A program made the translations under genes and the position numbers. A DNA stretch of 64,000 bases from Phoenix dactylifera (lineage: Eukaryota; Streptophyta; Magnoliopsida; Arecales; Arecaceae): the NCBI RefSeq assembly GCF_009389715.1, contig NC_052405.1:9713194-9777193 (forward strand), read 5' to 3'. How positions within the stretch are numbered: position 1 is the first letter of the stretch; every line of letters starts with the position of its first letter. This document shows positions 37,187-50,300 of this stretch, one piece after another. The notes under the pieces are model-generated. The model was given only the letters and a program-made list of their open reading frames with translations, searched no databases and had not been told where the DNA came from.

Positions 37187-37220
<34 letters not shown>
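37187..37220. repeat. (GA)n microsatellite
   Basis: About 17 GA units in non-coding sequence upstream of the KH-domain gene. Confidence 0.93.
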
Positions 37221-37223
<3 letters not shown>

Positions 37224-37830
37224 AAGAGCATGGCGTCAATCACCAAAATAGTTCACTCTCACGTGGCTTGGCAACCATACAATGTATTACACCGACACTG
37301 TAAGTTGCATCAATCTTGAGTTTTCTTTGTACCGTGATTGGTCCCCTTACTATTTCTCTTTCAAAATGACCAAACCCAAATAGAACCCCACTAAATCCTA
37401 TAGTTGGCACTAGATCCAAAACCATTAAATAATGAGTGTAAGTGCACCCCCTAAATTAGAGAAAACCCAGGTCACCTACATTCAGGTCAATAAAACGTGC
37501 TAAGTGAAGCTCAGCTGTCCACATTCCATACAATAAACCATGGGCTTGAAACAAATCCAAGAAGCAAGATCAAAATCTATGGTTACTTTTTAACGATGTC
37601 ATGACCAATGAGCTCCATGTGATATTCATGCACTATAGTATGTAACTCAGTACAGTGACCAGCCCCAAATGAGCCCATGTTGCAGTGTGTTCTTATCCTC
37701 TAGTGATATAGATCGTGAATCAAGTCTGGTCTGATACCATTTATAATAATTTAAGTTTTTACTTAAAAATATCTAAAAAAGATTATTTGAGTTTTTTAAT
37801 AGGTTTTTTCTGCATGAATTTTGCATGAAC

Positions 37831-38185
37831 ACCCTCCTAAATTGATATTTACATGTATACCCTCGTAAAACACTTGTTTTAATATTTTATCCTTTTTTAT
37901 TCTTATTTTTGTATACATACCTACACCATCTGACACCGTTTAAAAATTAACGATTTTAAATTAAAATGACTAAAATACCTTTAATAGATAGATGTGCAAA
38001 AAAAAATTATTTATAAGGCGATCGCAATGGAAAACAAAAAAATAATTTTAAAATTTTATTTTGTTTTTAATTGAAATAAATATAGTTTTTATTAACAGTA
38101 TTAGAAGGACAATTATATTATGGGTATTTATGAAAAAAATAGTGTTTTATAAAGGTACGGAAATAAATATAATTTTAAGAGAGTC
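37831..38185. mobile_element. MITE-like element with about 45-bp inverted repeats
   Basis: The left arm (37831-37874, starting ACCCTCCTAAATTGATATTT and ending GTAAAACACT) is repeated in inverted orientation at 38141-38185. Read on the other strand, that arm starts ACTCTCTTAAAATTATATTT and ends ATAAAACACT. The roughly 265 bp between the arms is AT-rich and non-coding. It lies about 250 bp upstream of the KH-gene start codon, so it forms part of that gene's 5' flank. The family is not identified. Confidence 0.5.
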
Positions 38186-38436
38186 TCCACGTGGCAAGAC
38201 TAAATCTTTTGATTTATTAAAAAAATTAAATTAATTTACAGGTCTCTTTCTCTCTTGCTGTACTGAGAGGTGTGTTGAACAGTAAGCCACCCCAGGCTTC
38301 AGCTGGGTCCCACACACCTCCTCCCCCCCTAATCTATGCTTCTTCCCTGGATTTCCATCTCAGCCGACTCTTCCCTTCCGCCGCTTCCTTCTTTGCTTCC
38401 AACCGGCTGCTGAAAAGCCATAGCCATAGGAGAGGC

Positions 38437-41400
38437 ATGGATGACAGGATCCCTCCCAGCAACACTTACTTCCACTACTTCCCTTCAGGGATCCCTCCCA
38501 ACTCCTCTCCCCACCACCACCCCATCCGCCCTCCCCCTCCCCCAACCCCTCTGGATAGAGAAAGGTCTCCATGTCAGCTGTCTTTAGACTTGTGATCTTC
38601 TATTAAACTTGGTTTGCGTGTGCAAGTTCTTGTTGTCTTTATGCTTGTATCAGCTTCTTGATTGAGTTTTCTTATTGTTTTTGAGTGAATTTTGAGCTGT
38701 TCATGGAAAGGTCATGGTTAGATTTATTCGGATGTTCATGTTTTCTTTAATAATTTGTTGCTTTTATGGCATGGATGCTTGGATGTCTGGGGTTTTTGTT
38801 GGATGCAATATCTTATATATCTTACATATACCTGCCTTTTCGTAGTCATCACTGTCAATGTTTCCCTGTTTTGATTGGTTTATGTTAGTTGATGTTTCTA
38901 GAGGGACTGCGTTTGCTGCAACTAATCATAGCTTCTTCAATTCTTGGTAGTATTTCATCATAAGAAAAATCAGAAAGTCTCTATAATTCACTTGATGTAT
39001 GCATATGCTTGCAGTTGTGCTGTGTTTGAAGATAAGCGAACACTTACTGTTTGATGGCTTGTAGGAGTTTTTTTTTTTTTTTTTTTCCTGTTTTAATATA
39101 TGCAGAAGTTCGAAGGTATATTGATTAGTAACCATCTCTCTGTCGAGTGTTTAATCTTGGTTCACTTTTTTTGTTAGCCCTTCATTGAGTACTAGCTGTG
39201 ATGAGAGAATTACTGTTGACTTGGCAGATATTTAGCTGAGCTGATGGCTGAGAGACAGAAATTGGTACCTTTCATGCGAGTACTTCCCTTTTGTAGCAGG
39301 ATTCTAAACCAAGGCAAGTTGTAATTGTTTTCGGCTATCATATGTAATCAACTTGTTCAATTTGACAAACCTTGAATTTGGCATCGTACTTGGGAATGGC
39401 TGACATACAGTCATTGAAGAGTTTATACAACATCACCTAATTGGTTGAGTTTAAATGTAATATTAATATTTTGAGCATCTTACCATGTTCTATTTAAGCA
39501 CACTGATGGACATTTAGGATGCACATCAACTTCAGTTGCAGAAGCAGCATTAACATTTTGTACCATCAACCATATTAAAATCAGAGACTAAAAAAGAAAG
39601 AGCCAATAAGTTTGCTTCTTCATTAGGATATATGCAATGTAAGGCAAGTTTTGCATTGCATAGCCAAATAAATGTATAGCTGATTTCATTATCAAATTCC
39701 TATGAGACTGCATATGGGCCATTTGATTCACATTAGGTTTCAGTACCTTGAGATTGTGAAGATGGCTTACCACACAGCAATAAGAAAATATCTCTCCAAC
39801 ACCTTTGTTTTATAGGCCCAAACATGGCAAATAGACAAGAAATCATATAAACCCCAGCTTATTGGATAAGTGGATTGTTGGAAAATAATGACTAGAAATT
39901 GCTATATTGTTATTATAGATAGTGTTATAAAAGAATAATCCACTAAAAAATAAATTTAGAAGATTGAAAAAAGCTTATCTGGATCGAGGCGTGTGATGTA
40001 CACTGCCCTAAGAACGTTATTCGCTCTCTATGTGCGGGTCTGTGGCGATTTCATCTCCAAAGTACAACAATCTGACTCAGCCCGATCCTTCTCTGATGAG
40101 CACGATCACTAGAGGCTTGACCCGACCGACTTCTTCGAATGCCTAAAAAAATAAAAAAGATAGAAAGCAGAAAGTTGAAGGGTGGAAAACACTTTGTCTG
40201 TGGAAGAAACTCTTCGGAGAAAGAGTACCAGTAAGAGAGAGAGAGAACAGATTTTTTATTAGATTAATCCCGAAGGAGTTTGTTTATAGACTTTATCCAA
40301 AAGACCAAAAAGATGCGATAGTTCCGTAGATACGTAAAGTTTCTGAAATACCGTATTTTTTCATAAACCAACGTTCTCACTTGAAGAGTCAACTCTTCTG
40401 AAAGAGGCACCTGACAAAAAGGTATTTTAAAGCATTTAAAACAACTAAAATTTAGGGGATAAGAAAATTTAAATTTTTTAATCAAAACTCCAACAATCCT
40501 CCACAAAAGATTTAAGTTTTTGAAAATCATAAAGTAGAATATCTGGGCAACTTATATTGTGCAATAGGTGAGGTGTCCTGTAGACTTGAACCTCACTTAG
40601 TATTGATAATATCTATCTAAAGGAACCATAGTAGATTAGACCTCGAACTAGGTTCTTTGACTCAAACTTCTACTTATCACACACACAATTTAGATAAATT
40701 GGGTCTTTATGCGGTCAGCGCCATTTAAAGGCCTTGCGCTTAGTATCTTGATTTTTAATAAGAATTTTGTTAGGGTTAGCCTAAATCCCTAGTCGCGGCC
40801 TATACGACAATTCTCACATAGATAAGTCCTCCAAGAATATTTGTGACCTGTTATCCTGCAGATTTTCTGTCTTGAACTCATGAAAAGTATTAGTCAACCT
40901 TTCCAATATATTTTTGTCACTGATAAGAGCACTCATCATAGGGATGGAAAAAGATATACTCCGAAAAATGTGCTCTAACACGATCACTTAATCAACTTCG
41001 TTAGTAGCACATTGAACCTCTTTCATGGGATCTCTAATCACAGAGGTTGGGTATCCACTGTCGATGACCAAATAGTGGGCTTAAGCCCCATCCCTTCAAT
41101 GAATCTAGGACTCCACTCCTAGACAAACCCTTGGTTAATTCATCTACTAAATTTTTCTCATACTTGACAAATTTCAAGAAAATGGCATTACTCCTTTTGA
41201 ATTGTCTTATAAATTTATGACGAATCCAGTATGTCGGTTCATCTTTTATTAGTACTCTTTTGATTTGTCAGATTTTGAGTTAGATTCTAGATTTTGAATA
41301 AATGCAATAAAGAGTAATAGTATCAATAAAATTAAATAATCACACTAAAAAATATAACAAGTGATTTTACTTTGTAATTTCTGTACGTTTTTCAAAGCAG

Positions 41401-44400
41401 CAGTATGTATTTTGAAAATAGCTAATAATATGCACAGTTTTTAAAAGCAACAGTAATTTCTGCACAGCTTTTAAAAATGCAGGAGTTTTTTACACAGATT
41501 CTAAAGATGCAGTAAATTCTGCACAGAAATTAAAGATCGCAGAAAATAGTTTGCACAGAATTGAAAGCCATAGAAAATATGCACAGAAGTTAAAGTTGCA
41601 GTAATTTTCAACACGGATTTTTTAATCTACGGAAAATTTCTGTACTGTTTTTAAAGATGAAGAAAATTCTGCTAAGATTTTAAATTTGCAGACAATTTCT
41701 GTACAGGTTTTAAAGTTGAAAAAAATCTGTTTGCAATAATTTCATAGCAATATGGCTTTCTTAAAAGACTGGTTTTTGTAAAGAAAATAACTTTTAAATG
41801 ATAAAGTTAAAGCATTCCAATTGTATACAAATAAACCAAATTAGTTCTATGCGATCAAATTAAATTGATAAATAATCAACTAGCAATTTCGAATATGATT
41901 AAGATCACATTCTTAGACTGTTGGAAAATAAGCCTAGAAAATAAAAAAGATAGAAAACAGAAAGTTGAAGAGTGGAAAAATGCTGGAGTTTTCTGCAAAT
42001 AAATTTTAAAAAAGGGTTTTTTAAAGCATTTAAAACAACTAAAATTTAGGAGTTAAGAAAATTTAAATCTTTTTTTAATTAAAACTCCAATATGGATAAC
42101 TGAAGAACACACGAAAAACCTACTTTCTTTGATATTTTGCATTTTATAGATTAGAAACCCTGTGAAATTATGCATATAGCTTTTGTTAATTGAACAATTA
42201 GTTTACTTTATATGCATAGGTGTACTGTTAACAAAGTCTTTTTCTTCCTCTTGTAACATCATTATTATTAATAGGCTGCAGGTCAAGAAGCCAACATTAC
42301 CTTGTATTCTGTAAAGTAACTTTATGGTCTACAGTAGTATGAAACATGGGCTTTTGATTATTATCAGATTCTTTGTTTGTATGGCTATAGCCTCTAGTAA
42401 TAAATTCAACTCTTTGGGCTAAAGTGTTCATGGTTCACAATCATCCACTTGATTCTCCTTATTCATATCATACTGGAATACATTTTCCAGATTTATTGTG
42501 CTTACTAACATATCTTGATATTGGATATAGACTCATCCATATTGGTTCTTGTGGTCTGTTAAATGTGGTTGTTGTTGCTGCATCGTTTCTCTTGCATCAC
42601 CAATTTCGATAATTAAGAACTGACTACAAAGAAGATGATTAATCTTTGCTTTCATAATTCTTGCTTGGATTAGCAGATTACTTTCGTTAATTGAAACTAA
42701 CTGGTCACATTCAAGTTCATGGCAATGACATTACATAGATTCATTCTTGTAACAAATATAGTGATTTTCATATGCAATGCAGAAATTTTTAGAGCATCAG
42801 TTTTGGCACCTAACCAAAACTTCGTTACTGAGAGAATGGAGCATGGCAGTCCATTGAGGATAGCTGGCCACACTACCAAAGGTGGATCAATGGATCTGGA
42901 CGGATGGTCAGCAATGCAAGTAGAGGTAATGTTGCTACCTATCACCCTTGTTCAGATACTCAGATTGTTGATTTTCTCTGTGATTAGATTTTTATAGACC
43001 TATATCTATTTTTTCTAGTTTTTATTATTCATGATTTTCATCCATGATTCCTTCTTCTGAAGTGGGTGGGATTTGATTCTTTGTGGCGGCGACTTATAGG
43101 TCTCTCACATTTTTCATTGACGTATTTTATGATTGAAAAGTCCTTTGTGAAGCACCCTTTTTTCACTTTATTAACATTCTTGCATTTCTGTGTTAGCGCA
43201 AAATAGGTCGGTTTATTATAATAAATTCTTACTCCTGGCTTACTCCTGTGTGTAGTTTTTTCCCATAAATAAATTCCAGCTTCATCTGCATATGCTTCAG
43301 ATCTTAGACACCTGGATTAGGATATGATTACTATAAATCCCAAAGTTTGATGGCAAGAGCTGGACTTGCATGAATGATGACGGTTAGATCTGATTTATCA
43401 ATGCAAATTGAAAGTAGAAATTTGAAAGTGAGGCACAATCTTGTGAATTTGATGCATGATTTTCATGATTACTTGCCTAGCTTTGGGTGGTGTGCTGTGG
43501 GAGATAATAGCTCTCTTATCCAAAATGTGAGTAAACATGGTAGGATATAACTGTTGATATTTAAAATCTTGGCTTTAAAGCATGTCCAAGTGCAGGCTTT
43601 AAAGTTATTTAAGCCTCAAGGCACACCAAGGAACCCGGGTGTCTTGGAGCCTAGGCAAGACCTTGGCGCAAGGTGCAAAGCGACAAATGTGCGCCTTAAC
43701 AGAATAAACGATCTTGGACCAAATACAGATTCATCATCATATTTTCTGCTTAGCATGATGAGTTCAGAGTACCTTGACACATGCCTCTCTCAATGAGCAT
43801 GATGAGGATATTTCTGGTTGCTGGATATATATAGTTAGATCTTGTGGGGTAGTATGGAGCACCTTGACATATGTCTCTGCTCATAGGTCTAGATGTTTCC
43901 TGGCATTCCTATTGCTGGCAGTGATATATTTCTGGTTTCCTGATATATATAATTTGACCTTGTGGGGGTGGCATGGAGCACCTTGATACCTACCCAACCA
44001 AATATCATGCCGGTTTGGGTAGGAACACCCTGAACTGAGTGTTTGGGACAGTTTGGTGTATCTTGGTTTTAGGTGTCCTGCATAGTCAAAGCTTTGGATC
44101 AAGAATTGTATAGCTACTAGAAGTTCCATGAATGAAAAGCATTCATTGTTGGATGTGTCTGGTTCTTTTACCTGATTGGCAACTTCTTTCCATACGATTA
44201 AATGGTGTTTGGATGTATCTTATCTGCTTTTTTAATGCAGTTTCTTTACTTGATTGATAAATAACAAGGTATGATCCTCTAATTTTTAAAAGCTTGTGCT
44301 GTTACTATCTCTTATTTCCGCCTCCACCTATAACATGTATTGACAAAGTAAACGTGCTTCCTGTTAATCCTGTTTACAGGAAAACGGTTGGAATGGGGCC

Positions 44401-46763
44401 TTTCATGCATCAGCGGTGGGTTGGAATGGGGCTCCTGGAGTTGCTACCAGCCCTGTTGTAAAGAAAGTTGTGAGATTAGATGTTCCTGTTAACAAGTTTC
44501 CTAATGTATGCAAATTGTTCTATAGTGTTAGTTGACTCAAAAGGAAGTTAAAATTTGATTTTATAGTGACTGATCTACTGCTTGTTTCAGTACAACTTTG
44601 TTGGCCGTTTGTTGGGACCACGTGGTAACTCTTTGAAAAGGGTTGAAGCTACGACGCAATGCAGAGTTTACATAAGAGGTCAAGGTTCAGTCAAAGATAC
44701 TCTCAAGGTATTATGATATCTTGTGACTCACATTATTTGAAAATGTTTTGGCTCTTCACGTAATGCCGTTACTAATTTGGCCCTCATTCTACATGTTCAG
44801 TATTTTTCACTCTCCAAGGATTCAACTATTAAACACTAATCAGGGAATTCAATTTCAGAGGCCCTCAGGTCTGGCTTGATCTCTATAGCAAAGACAACAG
44901 GCACTCATCAAAATTCGCATAGCGGTAGAATTGGTTACCTAGGCACAGAAGGTCTAGCATTACAAAGGCTCATGAATAAGCCTATGTTTCTAAGGGTTAA
45001 TTTGATAGGATGGGCCTCTCATATTTATTCATATATGCACGAGCATTTTATATTGTAAACAAAAATATGAAAGACTTATACAGTGGTTTTTCTATCATAC
45101 AAACTTGTTTATTGTAACTTGCAAACTCAGTTTCTGTTTTTTGGATATCATACTATTTTATTGTCAAACACATGTTTTCTCTAAAGTTATTAGTTGATTT
45201 TAATAGCAATTTTCTGATATACCACGGATCTGTTAGCTCTCAGTATGTTTTTCTACTGGGGAGAAACTTCTCACTTACCATGCCTATGTCAAATAGGGGC
45301 TGACAGAATACTTGGATTGTATGAAGTTCTGACATATACTAGCATGTAAATATAGGAGACATTGCCAGAAACAGTAGAACATTTTCTTTTACTCTAGGCT
45401 ACTCATGTTGGCTTTCTAGTGGCAAATAGATATGTTTTCCGCATTTAAACAAGAATTTTGACTTTATAGACAAACCTTACTTCGTAAGTCATAATGAAGA
45501 AATAATATTTTGTTGTTGAGAAAGTGTTATATACTTACATAATCCACTTTCTTTTGGAATCAAAGGTCTAATTTCCAATTGCAACTGTATTAGCAAGTTA
45601 TAGTTGCTCTAGTCATAAACTTTATTTTGCTAATGTAAACTGTCTTTGAAATTTCCAATTGCAAGCTTCAATCTTTTTGAAAGGTTGCCCTTGTATTCAT
45701 GAATCTTCTAGTTGAATAATTTAAAAGTTTTCAAGCTTCAATCTTTTTGAAAGATTGCCCTTCCATTCATGAATTTTCTAGTTTAATGTTTTAAAAGTTT
45801 TAGCATCTTGCCATCCAATTGTAGTATGCTCATTATGATTTCTGGATCTATTATACAAATTTAGTCGACATCCATCTACCTGCTGAGAATTGAGCAAGAT
45901 GTAATCAAAGAAACATGACGCTTAGAGTGACACAAATCCTTGCTCTTTTCTTAAATGGTAGCAGAGCGATGAACTGGTTCACATGACATTTATTTCTTGT
46001 ATATTCTTCCATAGTCCTGGGTTTTTGTCACAAAGACATACATTTAGCTAAACAATTTTGCCAAATACAGGGAGTTTTTGCTTGTGTAAGTCCAGCTGGT
46101 TTCTCCTGCCAATATATTGAGATTGCATGAACTAAGCTCCTTAATTTTCATTATTTGAGAGGGTTGACCTATTTCCACCAAAAAAGAGAGGGCTGACCTA
46201 TAACATGTGCAGCGTGTTTCCCCAAATATCTGGTTCACCCTAATATCTTAGTTAAATGCCAAGGGAAAAGCTGGAATTTTAGCCTTAAATTAACATCCCA
46301 ATCCTACTTTTGAATCAGACCACCCCAAGCCTCTGTGAATCGTACCAAACACTGGGTTTGCACCCTTTCTGGAGACATTTTGGTTTGACATAGCAACATT
46401 AGTATACATACATCCATGCATGCATACACCGACGTGATGTGGACACATCCATATGAATGTAATCTGGAACATTTTTGTGTGTATCAAATGATTATCCATT
46501 TATATGCATGTTCCATGCAATTCTAATTTAGGAAATGTGTAAGCCTCAACTAATTGCTACTTAACTTCTGCTGAAATCCATCCTTCTTTGTAGGAAGAGA
46601 AGCTAAGGGATACACCTGGATATGACCACCTTAGTGAGCCATTGCATGTGCTTGTGGAGGCCGAGTTTCCAGCAGATGTGGTTGATGCCCGATTGAGCCA
46701 AGCTGTGGGGATTTTGGAAGATCTTTTGAAGCCAGTGGTACATAAAAGGAACTCCAACAGCCT

Positions 46764-46838
<75 letters not shown>

Positions 46839-46928
46839 ACACACACGCACACACATATATATACACATTTAAATGCATACATACATACATACATACATAT
46901 ATATATATGTGTACATATATACATTCAT

Positions 46929-46973
<45 letters not shown>

Positions 46974-47305
46974 CGTATATGTACATATATTTACATATAT
47001 GTGTGTACATATGTATGTACATCTATATATATATATATGTGTGTATACATGTATATACCTATACATATATACAATATATGTATATATATGTATGTATGTG
47101 TGTATGTATCACTTGAGCACATGCATGCACTGCAACTGCTAATGAGATTTTTTTTCAGGATGAGTCCAAAGATTACTACAAGAAGCAACAGTTGAGGGAA
47201 TTGGCCCTGCTGAATGGTACCCTAAGAGAAGAGAGCCCTCAGATGAGCCCCAGTGTGTCGCCATTTAACAGCACAGGAATGAAACGAGCAAAAACACGAC
47301 AATAG
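38437..47305 (+). CDS. STAR/KH-domain RNA-binding protein (quaking-like, SPIN1-related)
   Basis: Seven exons assemble in frame: 38437-38564, 39228-39313, 42783-42925, 44380-44505, 44591-44707, 46594-46737 and 47159-47305. They give 296 residues. MDDRIPP at 38437 is chosen because plant family members start MD-E/D-RIP; an upstream in-frame ATG at 38272 would add 55 residues. Residues 43-72 form the STAR dimerisation helix ([12 protein letters not shown]...SRILNQE). The KH domain spans about 143-248, with the GPRG loop at 170-173. The C-terminus ends GMKRAKTRQ, like other plant members. These nuclear proteins bind single-stranded RNA and affect processing; rice SPIN1 acts in flowering. Intron 2 has a GC donor (AAG-GCAAGT) and carries an LTR-element remnant. 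Intron 6 carries a large compound microsatellite. All other introns are GT-AG. Confidence 0.93.
39876..42092 (-). mobile_element. Decayed LTR retrotransposon in intron 2 of the KH gene
   Basis: The left LTR is 39876-40495 (TGTTGGAA...TCCAACA, 620 bp). The right LTR is 41919-42092 (TGTTGGAA...TCCAATA, 174 bp) and matches both ends of the left one but lacks the middle. Shared blocks include AAAAAAGATAGAAARCAGAA and AAAGCATTTAAAACAACTAA. A perfect target duplication TGGAT flanks the element (39871-39875 and 42093-42097). A purine-rich GTGGAGGAT adjoins the left LTR when read on the minus strand, favouring minus orientation. The 1.4-kb interior holds no intact gag or pol, so the copy is non-autonomous or eroded. 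Confidence 0.76.
41390..41735. repeat. Degenerate minisatellite inside the LTR element, unit about 35 bp
   Basis: About ten imperfect units follow the pattern TGCACAG-(A/T-rich)-TTAAAG-(T/A)TGCAGWAAATT. They lie in the interior of the LTR element next to its right LTR. With minus orientation this is the untranslated leader just after the 5' LTR. Unit spacing varies between about 33 and 37 bp. Confidence 0.65.
43807..43992 (+). repeat. Diverged tandem duplication in KH intron 3, spacing about 115 bp
   Basis: Two blocks share GATATWTTTCTGGTT, CTGATATATATA, TTGACCTTGTGGGG / TTAGATCTTGTGGGG and ATGGAGCACCTTGA. The upstream neighbourhood (43600-43700) contains CTTGGAGCCTAGGCAAGACC-type sequence. 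No coding function is evident. Confidence 0.55.
45662..45800 (+). repeat. Tandem duplication in KH intron 5, 70-bp unit
   Basis: CAAGCTTCAATCTTTTTGAA starts at 45662 and again at 45732. The following bases (ATTCATGAAT, TTCTAGTT, TTTAAAAGTTTT) recur in both units with few differences, indicating a fairly recent duplication. Confidence 0.85.
46763..47110. repeat. Compound CT/TA/CA/TATG microsatellite in KH intron 6
   Basis: (CT)n is followed by (AT)n, mixed ACAC/ATAC units, CATA tetramers, (CA)n and further TATG-type units. The array starts about 25 bp after the exon 6 donor and ends about 50 bp before the exon 7 acceptor, so it fills nearly the whole 421-bp intron. The many open frames over it on both strands are repeat artefacts. 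Confidence 0.93.
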
Positions 47306-50300
47306 ACCAAAGTCATAGGAGTTGATTCTTAACCTCTAAACTAGCTCAGTTTTACCTAATGGGAGAGTGCCAGTCTCACCTTTGCATAATCTACATTATT
47401 CTTAATGATGAATATCGGGACATTGTGAGAAAGGAATGCATCTATCATTGGTACACCAAGATGTGTCCTTTGATCTCGATGTTTCTTGCTTCCTTGTTAT
47501 AAATACCTGAATGTCACTCCTAGTTTGCTCATCGTCTGTGTATTGTGTAACCTTATCATAATGTTCTGTGTGATATCATGTGCATGGGACTGCATTATAC
47601 GAATTTCACATGATAAGATGTTAGATAATATGACCTCTGTAGTTAGCCTAAGTTATGTACTTGACACAGCTTTTACCTTGTGATCCATATTCTCTTTAAC
47701 TTTGGTGTGGTTGTCACTCAAGCACCATAATGCATTAGAATTTTTGCCCTATCTTTTTTTTACAGACCATCATATTTACCCACACTTCCAATTCTCTATA
47801 TGATTGTTTCTAAACCCAGGAAATTGGATTTGAGAGGCCATCGGCTTTGCATATTATCTTTAGAGGGAGTTGAAGGGCAAGATACTTCTTCTGATGATGT
47901 ATTTGTTGGATTTGCCTTTTGTAAAGCGCAAAATAAAAGGACTGTCAGAATAAGTTCAAGATTTTGCTGTTTTAATAATATATACTGTTCATCAAAAAAT
48001 GGAAGGAAAAGTAGCACTTAGAAATCAGAACTCTAGCACTTTGTAATCATGGGATCTTGCTTATTTTGTCTCCCTGCTTCTTTTAATCCATTTGGATTGT
48101 CTTTCATAGGTAAAATGTTATTTTGCTCATGAGATGAAGATACTTGTTTAGTGGAAATGATGAAGGCAATCCTTCGCAAGAGTTCTGCTTAAATAACTAC
48201 AGCAACATATTTTGGAGACTCGGTTCAGATGTGATTTGTTTTCATCTGATAGCACCACAAAGTGCAGCTTCTAGTTTTGCAACAAGTTTCTGACACTTCT
48301 TTTGAAAAAAACATCGAGTAATGCTTTTGAATTAATCAGTTGTTTATTAAAAGGATATATAGATTGTTTAAATTAATTATACAAACTAATGGCTTTGTAT
48401 CGAGGTTTTAAATACTGGTGCCGGATCTCGTAGTGGTTGTTTGCCAGAATGGTATGGCGCCGTTTATACATGGTAAAAGGCTACCCAAATAATGTGTATC
48501 AGTGCCAAAAAATTGCTGGAACTATAAAGAGTATCATTCATACTCTCTGTTCCGGCAAAATTTCAAACCTTGTTTTGAACAAATGGGGAGAGATCTAAAT
48601 CACAAGTATATGAAAGTAAGATTGGATTGACAAAATATTTATTTTTTGTTCGTTCCAAATTATTATTGTTAAAAATATAGATTAAGAAGTGTGATGTGAG
48701 TTTTTTTTTTTTTGTTTTCATTTGGGTGCTAAATCATGTGTTAAAAGGGTAACCAAGGTCAGACACCCCATAAAAAAAAGGTCTGGTTGCTGGCTTCCCT
48801 TACAGGCTTACCTCCAGTTAAAGAGATATCTCGATGGAGAAGAATGATCGAAGGAGGTCTTACATTAATTGAATACTTAAGATAAATTTTCTTTCAGCAT
48901 TGTGAATAAATTAGGTTTGCATTCTGTAACTTTGAAAGAATAAGTTTTCTTTGCACATTAGTAATTCTGGTTTATGGGTGACGGGGAGATTTATATTCCG
49001 GAAAACCCGATCCATATCCTCCATGTCCTAAAACCTGCATCTAGGACTTCTGGTGTTGGATTTAGATCTTAGAAAATCACTGGCACTTTATCAGGTCTGG
49101 TGTAATTTGCCCAAAGATAACGTATATTTGTGGAGAGAGCATTTGCTTCACTTGTTAGTCATCCATTCACAAAAATAAGTAATTTAAGGTCCATGCTAAT
49201 AAGTTCTCTTGAGACCCTAACTCTTCTATTTAACCAATGAAAAATGAGGTCTACATGACAATATTGGAATTTTGTATGAGACACTCGGTGTTTATTATTT
49301 AACTGCGATCGATGGAATTATCTCCTTCAAACACCATGAACTTTCATCACTCTCAAGATCTATGGAGAATTTATAAGATCATGATGCTTAAGTCCCACCA
49401 TGACTAAGTAATCAAGCTTTAAACATCAATACATCTGATCAGATAAACTGTTTAACATGTGACAAACATGCATAGTACTAGTATATTCTTGCAAATGGCA
49501 TACTCTGCACTCCCTATGCTATCTCTATGTGAAGTTAGAACAGTTGTACTGCTCTGCTAGCCTTTTTGGTTTAAAATTAGAGGGGAAAGAAAGAGAAAAA
49601 AGTAGAGAGGATCAAAAAGATGACACCCATGGGAGAGGGCAGAATATGGTCAGTTATCCCACAATATTTTTCTTCAAGAGTAAACATATAACAAATGAAA
49701 CCTACCGCAGAATTATTTATTTTCTGTTATTTACAAAGAGAATGAGTTTTTTTACCTTATAAATGGACATTAAGATGCAAGAGCGCGTATTTCATCATAT
49801 ATGTTCCAGATGTAACTTTGGAGGCCATTAATGGTGAGTTTTAGGCAGTTGAAGTACCTCAATCATTTATATACACCTACCTCAACAAACATTGCAAACT
49901 GCAATCCACTCAATAGATTCACAGATTTCTGACTTGTACTCATCAAATAGTCCCAAAACATTTTGGCAACCTTCATGAGCACTGAAAATAGGTAGTGCCC
50001 CAAACAACTGCAGATCGTTCTCTTGCTCAAAACAATATTTAGTTTTGCCATCAGATGAAGACTAAAATCCTAAGCAGCAAAAATGCAAAGCAATAGAGAA
50101 CACCCTCAACCCACAATAAGTTAATAAGTTAACTTGTACATTAGGCATCTCTCATCTACAATAGATATTACATCGAGCACGACTCATAATCCTGTACAAA
50201 CACAGAGAATGCATGTGCCAAACAAGTTGGCTGGAACATTTGTATCCAATAACCAAGTACACAAGTTGGCGAGAAATAGAAGAGAGTCAAAAGTTTTATT

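Noticed and set aside
46557-47195. Cluster of open frames on both strands of 65-139 codons
   Set aside because: They are translations of the compound CT/TA/CA microsatellite in KH intron 6 (Tyr-Ile, Thr-His and Arg-Glu repeats).
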